NCBI RefSeq assembly: GCF_050947335.1
Contig: NW_027473314.1
Location: 372,001 to 436,000 of the forward strand
Reading direction: 5' to 3'
Length of the DNA stretch: 64,000 nt
From: Megachile rotundata
Lineage: Eukaryota > Arthropoda > Insecta > Hymenoptera > Megachilidae
This document shows positions 1-16,800 of this stretch, in pieces; within the stretch, counting starts at the first letter, position 1, and the number at the start of each line of letters is the position of its first letter. The position numbers and the translations under genes are program-made. The notes under the pieces were generated by a model. It saw only the letters and a program-made list of their open reading frames with translations. It had not been told where the DNA came from and ran no database searches.

Positions 1-789
1 ACAATCATACAATCACAATCATACAATCACAATCATACAATCACAATCATACAATCACAATCATACAATCATAATCATACAATCACAATCATACAAGGAC
101 AATCATACAATCACAATCATGCAGTCACAATCATACAATCACAATCATACAATCGCAATCAAAGAATCACAATCATACGATCACAATCATACAATCACAA
201 TCATACGATCACAATCATACCATCACAATCATACAAACACAATCATACAATCGCAATCAAAGAATCACAATCATACGATCACAATCATACAATCACAATC
301 ATACAATCACAATCATACAATCACAATCATACAATCACAATAATACAATCACAATCATACAATCACAATCATACAATGACTATCATACAATCACAATCAT
401 ACAATCACAATCATACAATCACAATCATACAATCACAATCATACAATCGCAATCATACAATCACAATTATACGATCACAATCATACAATCACAAGCTCAC
501 AATCACGATCATACAATAACGATCATCCAATCACAATCATACAATCTCAATCATACAATCACAAACATACAGAAACAATCATACAATCACTATCATACAA
601 TCACAATCATACAATCACAATCATACAATCACAATCATACAATCGCAATCATACAATCACAATCATACAATCACAATCATACAATCACAATCATACAGTC
701 ACAATCATGCAATCACAATCATACAATCACAATCATACAATCACAATCATACAATCACAATCATACAATCACAATCATACAATCACAAT

Positions 790-2088
790 CATACAATCAC
801 AATCTCACAATCACAATCATACAGTCACAATCATACAATCACAATCATAGAATCACAATCATACAATCACAATCATACAATGACAATCATACAATCACAA
901 TCATATAATCACAATCATACAATCACAATCATACAATCACAATCATACAATCACAATCATACAATCACAATCACACAATCACAATCATACAATCGCAATC
1001 ATGCATTCACAATCATACAATCACAATCATACAATCAGAATCATACAATCACCATCATACAATCACAATCATACAATCACAATCATACAATCACAATCAT
1101 ACAATCACAATCATACAATCACAATCATACAATCACAATTATACGATCACAGTCATACGATCACAATCATACGATCACAATCATACAATCACAATCATAC
1201 AATCACTATCATACAATCACAATCATACAATCACAATCATACAATAGCAATCATACAATCACAGTCAAACAATCACAATCATAGAATCACAATCATACAA
1301 TCACAATCATACAATCGCAATCAAAGAATCACAATCATACGATCACAATCATACGATCACAATCATACGATCACAATCATACAATCACAATCATACAATC
1401 ACAATCATACAATCACAATCATACAATCACAATCATACAATCACAATCATACAATCACAATCATACAATCACAATCATACAATCACAATCATACAATCAC
1501 AATCTCACAATCACAATCATACAGTCACAATCATGCAATCACAATCATACAATCGCAATCATACAATCACAATCATACAATCACAATCATACAATCACAA
1601 TCTCACAATCACAATCATACAGTCACAATCATACAATCACAATCATAGAATCACAATCATACAATCACAATCATACAATGACAATCATACAATCACAATC
1701 ATATAATCACAATCATACAATCACAATCATACAATCACAATCATACAATCACAATCATACAATCACAATCACACAATCACAATCATACAATCGCAATCAT
1801 GCAATCACAATCATACAATCACAATCATACAATCAGAATCATACAATCACCATCATACAATCACAGTCATACAATCACAATCATACAATCACAATCATAC
1901 AATCACAATCATACAATCACAATCATACAATCACAATTATACGATCACAGTCATACGATCACAATCATACGATCACAATCATACAATCACAATCATACAA
2001 TCACTATCATACAATCACAATCATACAATCACAATCATACAATAGCAATCATACAATCACAGTCAAACAATCACAATCATAGAATCAC
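790..2088 (+). repeat. Tandem duplication with 798-bp spacing inside HOR A
   Basis: About 500 bp starting at the CTCAC variant near 801 is repeated 798 bp (57 units) later. Shared landmarks include CAATGAC at 880 and 1678, ATGCA at 1001 and 1799, the CAGAATC and CACCATC units, and the ATAGCAATC and CAGTCAAAC units. The second copy differs at 1799 (ATGCAATC instead of ATGCATTC) and carries CAGTCATAC near 1865. The pair is preserved in HOR copies 2 and 3, so it predates the 10.8-kb amplification. Confidence 0.8.
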
Positions 2089-2708
2089 AATCATACAATC
2101 ACAATCATACAATCACAATCATACAATCACAATCATACAATCACAATCATACAATCACAATCATAAAATCACAATCATACAATACCAATCATACGATCAC
2201 AATCATACGATCACAATCATACAATCACAATCAAACAGTCAGAATCATACAATCACAATCATACAATCACAATCATACAATCACAATCTTACAATCACAA
2301 TCATACGGTCACAATCATAGAATCACAATCATAGAATCACAATCATACAATGACAATCATACAATTACAATCATATAATCACAATCATACAATCACAATC
2401 ATAAAATCACAATCATACAATCGCAATCACACAATCGCAATCATACAATCGCAATCATGCAATCACAATAATACAATCACAATCATACAATCAGAATCAT
2501 ACAATCACAATCATACAATCGCAATCAAAGAATCACAATCATACGATCACAATCATACAATCACAATCATACAATCACAATCATACAATCGCAATCATAC
2601 AATCACAATCATACAGGAACAATCATACAACCTTAATTATACAACCACAATCATACGATCACAATCATACAATCACAATCATACAATCACAATCATACAA
2701 TCACAATC

Positions 2709-5700
2709 ATGCAATCACAATCATACAATCACAATCATACAATCATAATCATACAATCACAATCATACAAGGACAATCATACAATCACAATCATGCAGTC
2801 ACAATCATACAATCGCAATCACACAACCACAATCTTACAATCACAATCATACGATCACAATCATACCATCACAATCATACAATCACAATCATACAATCAC
2901 AATCATACAATCACAAGCATACAATCACAATCATACAATCACAATCATACAATCACAATCATACAATCGCAATCAAGGAATCACAATCATACGATCACAA
3001 TCATACGATCACAATCATACAATCACAATCATACAATCACAATCATACAATCACAATCATACAATCACAATCATACAATCACAATCACACAATGACTATC
3101 ATACAATCACAATCATACAATCACAATCATACAATCACAATCATACAATCGCAATCATAAAATCACAATCATACAATCACAATCATACAATCACAATCAT
3201 ACTATCACAATCATACAATCACAATCATACAATCACAATCTCACAATCACGATCATACAATAACGATCATCCAATCACAATCATACAATCACAATCATAC
3301 AATCACAATCATACAATCGCAATCATACAATCACAAACATACAATCACAATCATGCAGTCACAATCATGCAATCACAATCATACAATCACAATCATACAA
3401 TCACAATCATACAATCACAATCATACAATCACAGTCATACCTTCACAATCATACAATCACAATCATACAATCACAATCATACAATCACAATCATACAATC
3501 ACAATCATACAATCACCAACATACAATCACAATCATACAGTCACAATCATGCAATCACAATCATACAATCACAATCATACAATCACAATCATACAATCAC
3601 AATCATACAATCACAATCATACAATCACCATCATACAATCACAATCATACAATCACAATCATACAATCACAATCATACAATCGCAATCATACAATCGCAA
3701 TCATACAATCGCAATCAAAGAATCACAATCATACGATCACAATCATACAATCACAATCATACAATCACAATCATACAATCGCAATCATACAATCACAATC
3801 ATACAATCACAATCATACTATCACAATCATACAATCGCAATCATACAATCACAATCTCACAATCACGATCATACAATAACGATCATCCAATCACAATCAT
3901 ACAATCGCAATCATACAATCACAAACATACAATCACAATCTCACAATCACGATCATACAATAACGATCATACAATCGCAATCATACAATCACAATCATAC
4001 AATCACAAACATACAGAAACAATCATACAATCACTATCATACAATCACAATCATACAATCACAATCATACAATCACAATCATACAATCACAATCATACAA
4101 TCACAATCATACAATCACAATCATACAGTCAAAATCATGCAATCACAATCATGCAATCACAATCATACAATCACAATCATACAATCACAATCATACAATC
4201 ACAGTCATACCTTCACAATCATACAATCACAATCATACAATCACAATCATACAATCACAATCATACAATCACAATCATACAATCACAATCACACAATCGC
4301 AATCATACAATCGCAATCATGCAATCACAATCATACAATCACAATCATACAATCAGAATCATACAATCACAATCATACAATCGCAATCAAAGAATCACAA
4401 TCATACGATCACAATCATACAATCACAATCATACAATCACAATCATACAATCGCAATCATACAATCACAATCATACAGGAACAATCATACAACCTTAATT
4501 ATACAACCACAATCATACGATCACAATCATACAATCACAATCATACAATCACAATCATACAATCACAATCATGCAATCACAATCATACAATCACAATCAT
4601 ACAATCATAATCATACAATCACAATCATACAAGGACAATCATACAATCACAATCATGCAGTCACAATCATACAATCGCAATCACACAACCACAATCTTAC
4701 AATCACAATCATACGATCACAATCATACCATCACAATCATACAATCACAATCATACAATCACAATCATACAATCACAATCATACAATCGCAATCATACAA
4801 TCACAATCATACAATCACAATCATACAATCGCAATCAAGGAATCACAATCATACGATCACAATCATACGATCACAATCATACAATCACAATCATACAATC
4901 ACAATCATACAATCACAATCATACAATCACAATCATACAATCACAATCACACAATGACTATCATACAATCACAATCATACAATCACAATCATACAATCAC
5001 AATCATACAATCGCAATCATAAAATCACAATCATACAATCACAATCATACAATCACAATCATACTATCACAATCATACAATCACAATCATACAATCACAA
5101 TCTCACAATCACGATCATACAATAACGATCATCCAATCACAATCATACAATCACAATCATACAATCACAATCATACAATCGCAATCATACAATCACAAAC
5201 ATACAATCACAATCATACAGTCACAATCATGCAATCACAATCATACAATCACAATCATACAATCACAATCATACAATCACAGTCATACCTTCACAATCAT
5301 ACAATCACAATCATACAATCACAATCATACAATCACAATCATACAATCACAATCATACAATCACCAACATACAATCACAATCATACAATCACAATCATAC
5401 AGTCACAATCATGCAATCACAATCATACAATCACAATCATACAATCACAATCATACAATCACAATCATACAATCACAATCATACAATCACAATCATACAA
5501 TCACAATCATACAATCACAATCATACAATCACAATCATACAATCGCAATCATACAATCGCAATCATACAATCACAATCATACAATCACAATCACACAATG
5601 ACTATCATACAATCACAATCATACAATCACAATCATACAATCACAATCATACAATCGCAATCATAAAATCACAATCATACAATCACAATCATACAATCAC

Positions 5701-8700
5701 AATCATACTATCACAATCATACAATCACAATCATACAATCACAATCTCACAATCACGATCATACAATAACGATCATCCAATCACAATCATACAATCACAA
5801 TCATACAATCACAATCATACAATCGCAATCATACAATCACAAACATACAATCACAATCATACAGTCACAATCATGCAATCACAATCATACAATCACAATC
5901 ATACAATCACAATCATACAATCACAATCATACAATCACAATCATACAATCACAATCATACAATCACAATCATACAATCACAATCATACAATCACAATCAT
6001 ACAATCACAATCATACAATCACAATCATACAATCACCAACATACAATCACAATCATACAGTCACAATCATGCAATCACAATCATACAATCACAATCATAC
6101 AATCACAATCATACAATCACAATCATACAATCACAATCATACAATCACAATCATACAATCACAATCATACAATCACAATCATACAATCACAATCATACAA
6201 TCGCAATCATACAATCGCAATCATACAATCGCAATCAAAGAATCACAATCATACGATCACAATCATACAATCACAATCATACAATCACAATCATACAATC
6301 GCAATCATACAATCACAATCATACAATCACAATCATACTATCACAATCATACAATCGCAATCATACAATCACAATCTCACAATCACGATCATACAATAAC
6401 GATCATCCAATCACAATCATACAATCGCAATCATACAATCACAAACATACAATCACAATCTCACAATCACGATCATACAATAACGATCATACAATCGCAA
6501 TCATACAATCACAATCATACAATCACAAACATACAGAAACAATCATACAACCACTATCATACAATCACAATCATACAATCACAATCATACAATCACAATC
6601 ATACAATCACAATCATACAATCACAATCATACAATCACAATCATACAGTCACAATCATGCAATCACAATCATGCAATCACAATCATACAAGGACAATCAT
6701 ACAATCACAATCATGCAGTCACAATCATACAATCGCAATCACACAATCGCAATCATACAATCACAAACATACAATCACAATCATGCAGTCACAATCATGC
6801 AATCACAATCATACAATCACAATCATACAATCACAATCATACAATCACAATCATACAATCACAGTCATACCTTCACAATCATACAATCACAATCATACAA
6901 TCACAATCATACAATCACAATCATACAATCACAATCATACAATCACAATCATACAATCACCAACATACAATCACAATCATACAGTCACAATCATGCAATC
7001 ACAATCATGCAATCACAATCATACAAGGACAATCATACAATCACAATCATGCAGTCACAATCATACAATCGCAATCACACAATCGCAATCATACAATCAC
7101 AAACATACAATCACAATCATGCAGTCACAATCATGCAATCACAATCATACAATCACAATCATACAATCACAATCATACAATCGCAATCATACAATCACAA
7201 TCATACAATCACAATCATACTATCACAATCATACAATCGCAATCATACAATCACAATCTCACAATCACGATCATACAATAACGATCATCCAATCACAATC
7301 ATACAATCGCAATCATACAATCACAAACATACAATCACAATCTCACAATCACGATCATACAATAACGATCATACAATCGCAATCATACAATCACAATCAT
7401 ACAATCACAATCATACAGGAACAATCATACAACCTTAATTATACAACCACAATCATACGATCACAATCATACAATCACAATCATACAATCACAATCATAC
7501 AATCACAATCATGCAATCACAATCATACAATCACAATCATACAATCATAATCATACAATCACAATCATACAATCACAATCATGCAGTCACAATCATACAA
7601 TCGCAATCACACAATCGCAATCATACAATCACAAACATACAATCACAATCATGCAGTCACAATCATGCAATCACAATCATACAATCACAATCATACAATC
7701 ACAATCATACAATCACAATCATACAATCACAGTCATACCTTCACAATCATACAATCACAATCATACAATCACAATCATACAATCACAATCATACAATCAC
7801 AATCATACAATCACAATCATACAATCACCAACATACAATCACAATCATACAGTCACAATCATGCAATCACAATCATACAATCACAATCATACAATCACAA
7901 TCATACAATCACAATCATACAATCACAATCATACAATCACAATCATACAATCACAATCATACAATCACAATCATACAATCACAATCATACAATCGCAATC
8001 ATACAATCGCAATCATACAATCGCAATCAAAGAATCACAATCATACGATCACAATCATACAATCACAATCATACAATCACAATCATACAATCGCAATCAT
8101 ACAATCACAATCATACAATCACAATCATACTATCACAATCATACAATCGCAATCATACAATCACAATCTCACAATCACGATCATACAATAACGATCATCC
8201 AATCACAATCATACAATCGCAATCATACAATCACAAACATACAATCACAATCTCACAATCACGATCATACAATAACGATCATACAATCGCAATCATACAA
8301 TCACAATCATACAATCACAAACATACAGAAACAATCATACAACCACTATCATACAATCACAATCATACAATCACAATCATACAATCACAATCATACAATC
8401 ACAATCATACAATCACAATCATACAATCACAATCATACAGTCACAATCATGCAATCACAATCATGCAATCACAATCATACAATCACAATCATACAATCAC
8501 AATCATACAATCACAGTCATACCTTCACAATCATACAATCACAATCATACAATCACAATCATACAATCACAATCATACAATCACAATCATACAATCACAA
8601 TCACACAATCGCAATCATACAATCGCAATCATGCAATCACAATCATACAATCACAATCATACAATCACAATCATACAATCAGAATCATACAATCGCAATC

Positions 8701-9450
8701 ATACAATCACAATCATACAGGAACAATCATACAACCTTAATTATACAACCACAATCATACGATCACAATCATACAATCACAATCATACAATCACAATCAT
8801 ACAATCACAATCATGCAATCACAATCATACAATCACAATCATACAATCATAATCATACAATCACAATCATACAAGGACAATCATACAATCACAATCATGC
8901 AGTCACAATCATACAATCGCAATCACACAACCGCAATCTTACAATCACAATCATACGATCACAATCATACCATCACAATCATACAATCACAATCATACAA
9001 TCACAATCATACAATCACAAGCATACAATCACAATCATACAATCACAATCATACAATCACAATCATACAATCGCAATCAAGGAATCACAATCATACGATC
9101 ACAATCATACGATCACAATCATACAATCACAATCATACAATCACAATCATACAATCACAATCATACAATCACAATCATACAATCACAATCACACAATGAC
9201 TATCATACAATCACAATCATACAATCACAATCATACAATCACAATCATACAATCGCAATCATAAAATCACAATCATACAATCACAATCATACAATCACAA
9301 TCATACTATCACAATCATACAATCACAATCATACAATCACAATCTCACAATCACGATCATACAATAACGATCATCCAATCACAATCATACAATCACAATC
9401 ATACAATCACAATCATACAATCGCAATCATACAATCACAAACATACAATC
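2709..9450 (+). repeat. Three dispersed copies of a ~640-bp segment inside HOR A
   Basis: Segments beginning at 2709, 4571 and 8813 share the same ordered variants: ATGCAATC, CATAATC, AAGGAC, ATGCAGTC, ATCGCA, CACACAACC, AATCTTAC, ACGATC, ATACCATC, CAAGGAATC and CAATGACTATC. They are displaced by 1,862 bp (133 units) and 4,242 bp (303 units). The 4571 copy has ATACAATC where the other two have AGCATAC. This shows older duplications nested in the 10.8-kb unit. Confidence 0.8.
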
Positions 9451-10735
9451 ACAATCATACAGTCACAATCATGCAATCACAATCATACAATCACAATCAT
9501 ACAATCACAATCATACAATCACAATCATACAATCACAATCATACAATCACAATCATACAATCGCAATCATACAATCGCAATCATACAATCGCAATCAAAG
9601 AATCACAATCATACGATCACAATCATACAATCACAATCATACAATCACAATCATACAATCGCAATCATACAATCACAATCATACAATCACAATCATACTA
9701 TCACAATCATACAATCGCAATCATACAATCACAATCTCACAATCACGATCATACAATAACGATCATCCAATCACAATCATACAATCGCAATCATACAATC
9801 GCAATCATACAATCACAAACATACCATCACAATCATACAATCACAATCATACAATCACAATCATACAATCACAAGCATATAATCACAATCATACAATCAC
9901 AATCATACAATCACAATCATACAATCGCAATCAAGGAATCACAATCATACGATCACAATCATACAATCGCAATCATAAAATCACAATCATACAATCACAA
10001 TCATACAATCACAATCATACTATCACAATCATACAATCACAATCATACAATCACAATCTCACAATCACGATCATACAATAACGATCATCCAATCACAATC
10101 ATACAATCACAATCATACAATCACAATCATACAATCGCAATCATACAATCACAAACATACAATCACAATCATACAGTCACAATCATGCAATCACAATCAT
10201 ACAATCACAATCATACAATCACAATCATACAATCACAATCATACAATCACAATCATACAATCACAATCATACAATCGCAATCATACAATCGCAATCATAC
10301 AATCGCAATCAAAGAATCACAATCATACGATCACAATCATACAATCACAATCATACAATCACAATCATACAATCGCAATCATACAATCACAATCATACAA
10401 TCACAATCATACTATCACAATCATACAATCGCAATCATACAATCACAATCTCACAATCACGATCATACAATAACGATCATCCAATCACAATCATACAATC
10501 GCAATCATACAATCACAAACATACAATCACAATCTCACAATCACGATCATACAATAACGATCATACAATCGCAATCATACAATCACAATCATACAATCAC
10601 AAACATACAGAAACAATCATACAATCACTATCATACAATCACAATCATACAATCACAATCATACAATCACAATCATACAATCACAATCATACAATCACAA
10701 TCATACAATCACAATCATACAGTCACAATCATGCA
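3549..10735 (+). repeat. Five related blocks with CGC x3 followed by AAAG
   Basis: Blocks beginning with ATGCAATC at 3549, 6069, 7861, 9471 and 10185 run through several consensus units, then three consecutive ATCGCA units, then CAAAGAATC. In most of them ACTATC, CTCAC and CACGATC variants follow. Spacings are 2,520, 1,792, 1,610 and 714 bp, all multiples of 14. The number of consensus units before the CGC triplet varies between blocks (for example 12 units from ATG to AAAG at 6069 and 9 at 10185), so whole units were gained or lost inside otherwise conserved blocks. Confidence 0.75.
6650..7176 (+). repeat. 336-bp spaced tandem duplication
   Basis: The string of variants ATGCAATC, ATGCAATC, AAGGAC, ATGCAGTC, ATCGCA, CACACAATCGC, CAAACATAC, ATGCAGTC, ATGCAATC occurs around 6660 to 6840 and again 336 bp (24 units) later. 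The GG of AAGGAC lies at 6691 and 7027. The second copy then switches to the ATCGCA and ACTATC pattern seen near 6300. The duplication is also present at +10,822. Confidence 0.75.
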
Positions 10736-10822
10736 ATCACAATCATGCAATCGCAATCATACAATGACAATCATACAGAAACAATCATACAACCTTAATT
10801 ATACAACCACAATCATACGATC

Positions 10823-13800
10823 ACAATCATACAATCACAATCATACAATCACAATCATACAATCACAATCATACAATCACAATCATACAATCATAATCAT
10901 ACAATCACAATCATACAAGGACAATCATACAATCACAATCATGCAGTCACAATCATACAATCACAATCATACAATCGCAATCAAAGAATCACAATCATAC
11001 GATCACAATCATACAATCACAATCATACGATCACAATCATACCATCACAATCATACAAACACAATCATACAATCGCAATCAAAGAATCACAATCATACGA
11101 TCACAATCATACAATCACAATCATACAATCACAATCATACAATCACAATCATACAATCACAATAATACAATCACAATCATACAATCACAATCATACAATG
11201 ACTATCATACAATCACAATCATACAATCACAATCATACAATCACAATCATACAATCACAATCATACAATCGCAATCACACAATCACAATTATACGATCAC
11301 AATCATACAATCACAAGCTCACAATCACGATCATACAATAACGATCATCCAATCACAATCATACAATCTCAATCATACAATCACAAACATACAGAAACAA
11401 TCATACAATCACTATCATACAATCACAATCATACAATCACAATCATACAATCACAATCATACAATCGCAATCATACAATCACAATCATACAATCACAATC
11501 ATACAATCACAATCATACAGTCACAATCATGCAATCACAATCATACAATCACAATCATACAATCACAATCATACAATCACAATCATACAATCACAATCAT
11601 ACAATCACAATCATACAATCACAATCTCACAATCACAATCATACAGTCACAATCATACAATCACAATCATAGAATCACAATCATACAATCACAATCATAC
11701 AATGACAATCATACAATCACAATCATATAATCACAATCATACAATCACAATCATACAATCACAATCATACAATCACAATCATACAATCACAATCACACAA
11801 TCACAATCATACAATCGCAATCATGCATTCACAATCATACAATCACAATCATACAATCAGAATCATACAATCACCATCATACAATCACAATCATACAATC
11901 ACAATCATACAATCACAATCATACAATCACAATCATACAATCACAATCATACAATCACAATTATACGATCACAGTCATACGATCACAATCATACGATCAC
12001 AATCATACAATCACAATCATACAATCACTATCATACAATCACAATCATACAATCACAATCATACAATAGCAATCATACAATCACAGTCAAACAATCACAA
12101 TCATAGAATCACAATCATACAATCACAATCATACAATCGCAATCAAAGAATCACAATCATACGATCACAATCATACGATCACAATCATACGATCACAATC
12201 ATACAATCACAATCATACAATCACAATCATACAATCACAATCATACAATCACAATCATACAATCACAATCATACAATCACAATCATACAATCACAATCAT
12301 ACAATCACAATCATACAATCACAATCTCACAATCACAATCATACAGTCACAATCATGCAATCACAATCATACAATCGCAATCATACAATCACAATCATAC
12401 AATCACAATCATACAATCACAATCTCACAATCACAATCATACAGTCACAATCATACAATCACAATCATAGAATCACAATCATACAATCACAATCATACAA
12501 TGACAATCATACAATCACAATCATATAATCACAATCATACAATCACAATCATACAATCACAATCATACAATCACAATCATACAATCACAATCACACAATC
12601 ACAATCATACAATCGCAATCATGCAATCACAATCATACAATCACAATCATACAATCAGAATCATACAATCACCATCATACAATCACAGTCATACAATCAC
12701 AATCATACAATCACAATCATACAATCACAATCATACAATCACAATCATACAATCACAATTATACGATCACAGTCATACGATCACAATCATACGATCACAA
12801 TCATACAATCACAATCATACAATCACTATCATACAATCACAATCATACAATCACAATCATACAATAGCAATCATACAATCACAGTCAAACAATCACAATC
12901 ATAGAATCACAATCATACAATCACAATCATACAATCACAATCATACAATCACAATCATACAATCACAATCATACAATCACAATCATAAAATCACAATCAT
13001 ACAATACCAATCATACGATCACAATCATACGATCACAATCATACAATCACAATCAAACAGTCAGAATCATACAATCACAATCATACAATCACAATCATAC
13101 AATCACAATCTTACAATCACAATCATACGGTCACAATCATAGAATCACAATCATAGAATCACAATCATACAATGACAATCATACAATTACAATCATATAA
13201 TCACAATCATACAATCACAATCATAAAATCACAATCATACAATCGCAATCACACAATCGCAATCATACAATCGCAATCATGCAATCACAATAATACAATC
13301 ACAATCATACAATCAGAATCATACAATCACAATCATACAATCGCAATCAAAGAATCACAATCATACGATCACAATCATACAATCACAATCATACAATCAC
13401 AATCATACAATCGCAATCATACAATCACAATCATACAGGAACAATCATACAACCTTAATTATACAACCACAATCATACGATCACAATCATACAATCACAA
13501 TCATACAATCACAATCATACAATCACAATCATGCAATCACAATCATACAATCACAATCATACAATCATAATCATACAATCACAATCATACAAGGACAATC
13601 ATACAATCACAATCATGCAGTCACAATCATACAATCGCAATCACACAACCACAATCTTACAATCACAATCATACGATCACAATCATACCATCACAATCAT
13701 ACAATCACAATCATACAATCACAATCATACAATCACAAGCATACAATCACAATCATACAATCACAATCATACAATCACAATCATACAATCGCAATCAAGG

Positions 13801-16800
13801 AATCACAATCATACGATCACAATCATACGATCACAATCATACAATCACAATCATACAATCACAATCATACAATCACAATCATACAATCACAATCATACAA
13901 TCACAATCACACAATGACTATCATACAATCACAATCATACAATCACAATCATACAATCACAATCATACAATCGCAATCATAAAATCACAATCATACAATC
14001 ACAATCATACAATCACAATCATACTATCACAATCATACAATCACAATCATACAATCACAATCTCACAATCACGATCATACAATAACGATCATCCAATCAC
14101 AATCATACAATCACAATCATACAATCACAATCATACAATCGCAATCATACAATCACAAACATACAATCACAATCATGCAGTCACAATCATGCAATCACAA
14201 TCATACAATCACAATCATACAATCACAATCATACAATCACAATCATACAATCACAGTCATACCTTCACAATCATACAATCACAATCATACAATCACAATC
14301 ATACAATCACAATCATACAATCACAATCATACAATCACCAACATACAATCACAATCATACAGTCACAATCATGCAATCACAATCATACAATCACAATCAT
14401 ACAATCACAATCATACAATCACAATCATACAATCACAATCATACAATCACCATCATACAATCACAATCATACAATCACAATCATACAATCACAATCATAC
14501 AATCGCAATCATACAATCGCAATCATACAATCGCAATCAAAGAATCACAATCATACGATCACAATCATACAATCACAATCATACAATCACAATCATACAA
14601 TCGCAATCATACAATCACAATCATACAATCACAATCATACTATCACAATCATACAATCGCAATCATACAATCACAATCTCACAATCACGATCATACAATA
14701 ACGATCATCCAATCACAATCATACAATCGCAATCATACAATCACAAACATACAATCACAATCTCACAATCACGATCATACAATAACGATCATACAATCGC
14801 AATCATACAATCACAATCATACAATCACAAACATACAGAAACAATCATACAATCACTATCATACAATCACAATCATACAATCACAATCATACAATCACAA
14901 TCATACAATCACAATCATACAATCACAATCATACAATCACAATCATACAGTCAAAATCATGCAATCACAATCATGCAATCACAATCATACAATCACAATC
15001 ATACAATCACAATCATACAATCACAGTCATACCTTCACAATCATACAATCACAATCATACAATCACAATCATACAATCACAATCATACAATCACAATCAT
15101 ACAATCACAATCACACAATCGCAATCATACAATCGCAATCATGCAATCACAATCATACAATCACAATCATACAATCAGAATCATACAATCACAATCATAC
15201 AATCGCAATCAAAGAATCACAATCATACGATCACAATCATACAATCACAATCATACAATCACAATCATACAATCGCAATCATACAATCACAATCATACAG
15301 GAACAATCATACAACCTTAATTATACAACCACAATCATACGATCACAATCATACAATCACAATCATACAATCACAATCATACAATCACAATCATGCAATC
15401 ACAATCATACAATCACAATCATACAATCATAATCATACAATCACAATCATACAAGGACAATCATACAATCACAATCATGCAGTCACAATCATACAATCGC
15501 AATCACACAACCACAATCTTACAATCACAATCATACGATCACAATCATACCATCACAATCATACAATCACAATCATACAATCACAATCATACAATCACAA
15601 TCATACAATCGCAATCATACAATCACAATCATACAATCACAATCATACAATCGCAATCAAGGAATCACAATCATACGATCACAATCATACGATCACAATC
15701 ATACAATCACAATCATACAATCACAATCATACAATCACAATCATACAATCACAATCATACAATCACAATCACACAATGACTATCATACAATCACAATCAT
15801 ACAATCACAATCATACAATCACAATCATACAATCGCAATCATAAAATCACAATCATACAATCACAATCATACAATCACAATCATACTATCACAATCATAC
15901 AATCACAATCATACAATCACAATCTCACAATCACGATCATACAATAACGATCATCCAATCACAATCATACAATCACAATCATACAATCACAATCATACAA
16001 TCGCAATCATACAATCACAAACATACAATCACAATCATACAGTCACAATCATGCAATCACAATCATACAATCACAATCATACAATCACAATCATACAATC
16101 ACAGTCATACCTTCACAATCATACAATCACAATCATACAATCACAATCATACAATCACAATCATACAATCACAATCATACAATCACCAACATACAATCAC
16201 AATCATACAATCACAATCATACAGTCACAATCATGCAATCACAATCATACAATCACAATCATACAATCACAATCATACAATCACAATCATACAATCACAA
16301 TCATACAATCACAATCATACAATCACAATCATACAATCACAATCATACAATCACAATCATACAATCGCAATCATACAATCGCAATCATACAATCACAATC
16401 ATACAATCACAATCACACAATGACTATCATACAATCACAATCATACAATCACAATCATACAATCACAATCATACAATCGCAATCATAAAATCACAATCAT
16501 ACAATCACAATCATACAATCACAATCATACTATCACAATCATACAATCACAATCATACAATCACAATCTCACAATCACGATCATACAATAACGATCATCC
16601 AATCACAATCATACAATCACAATCATACAATCACAATCATACAATCGCAATCATACAATCACAAACATACAATCACAATCATACAGTCACAATCATGCAA
16701 TCACAATCATACAATCACAATCATACAATCACAATCATACAATCACAATCATACAATCACAATCATACAATCACAATCATACAATCACAATCATACAATC

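Larger units (their letters stand above)
1..10822 (+). repeat. Higher-order repeat A, copy 1 (773 units)
   Basis: This is the first 10,822-bp period; the boundaries are arbitrary because the window opens inside the repeat. Rare variants here recur at +10,822 and mostly at +21,644, for example ATGCAT at 1001, CCTTAATTAT at 2631, 4493, 7433, 8735 and 10793, and the ATTAC/ATATAATC cluster after 2350. The period is exactly 773 x 14. Against copy 2 I found two base differences: T at 456 (C at 11278) and T at 9880 (C at 20702). Identity therefore appears above 99.9%, judged by eye and not by alignment. Confidence 0.93.

Noticed and set aside
2631..2640. TTAATTA as a promoter or AT-rich regulatory box
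   Set aside because: It is a unit variant in 29 repeat copies, with no gene downstream; kept only as a finding about its conservation.
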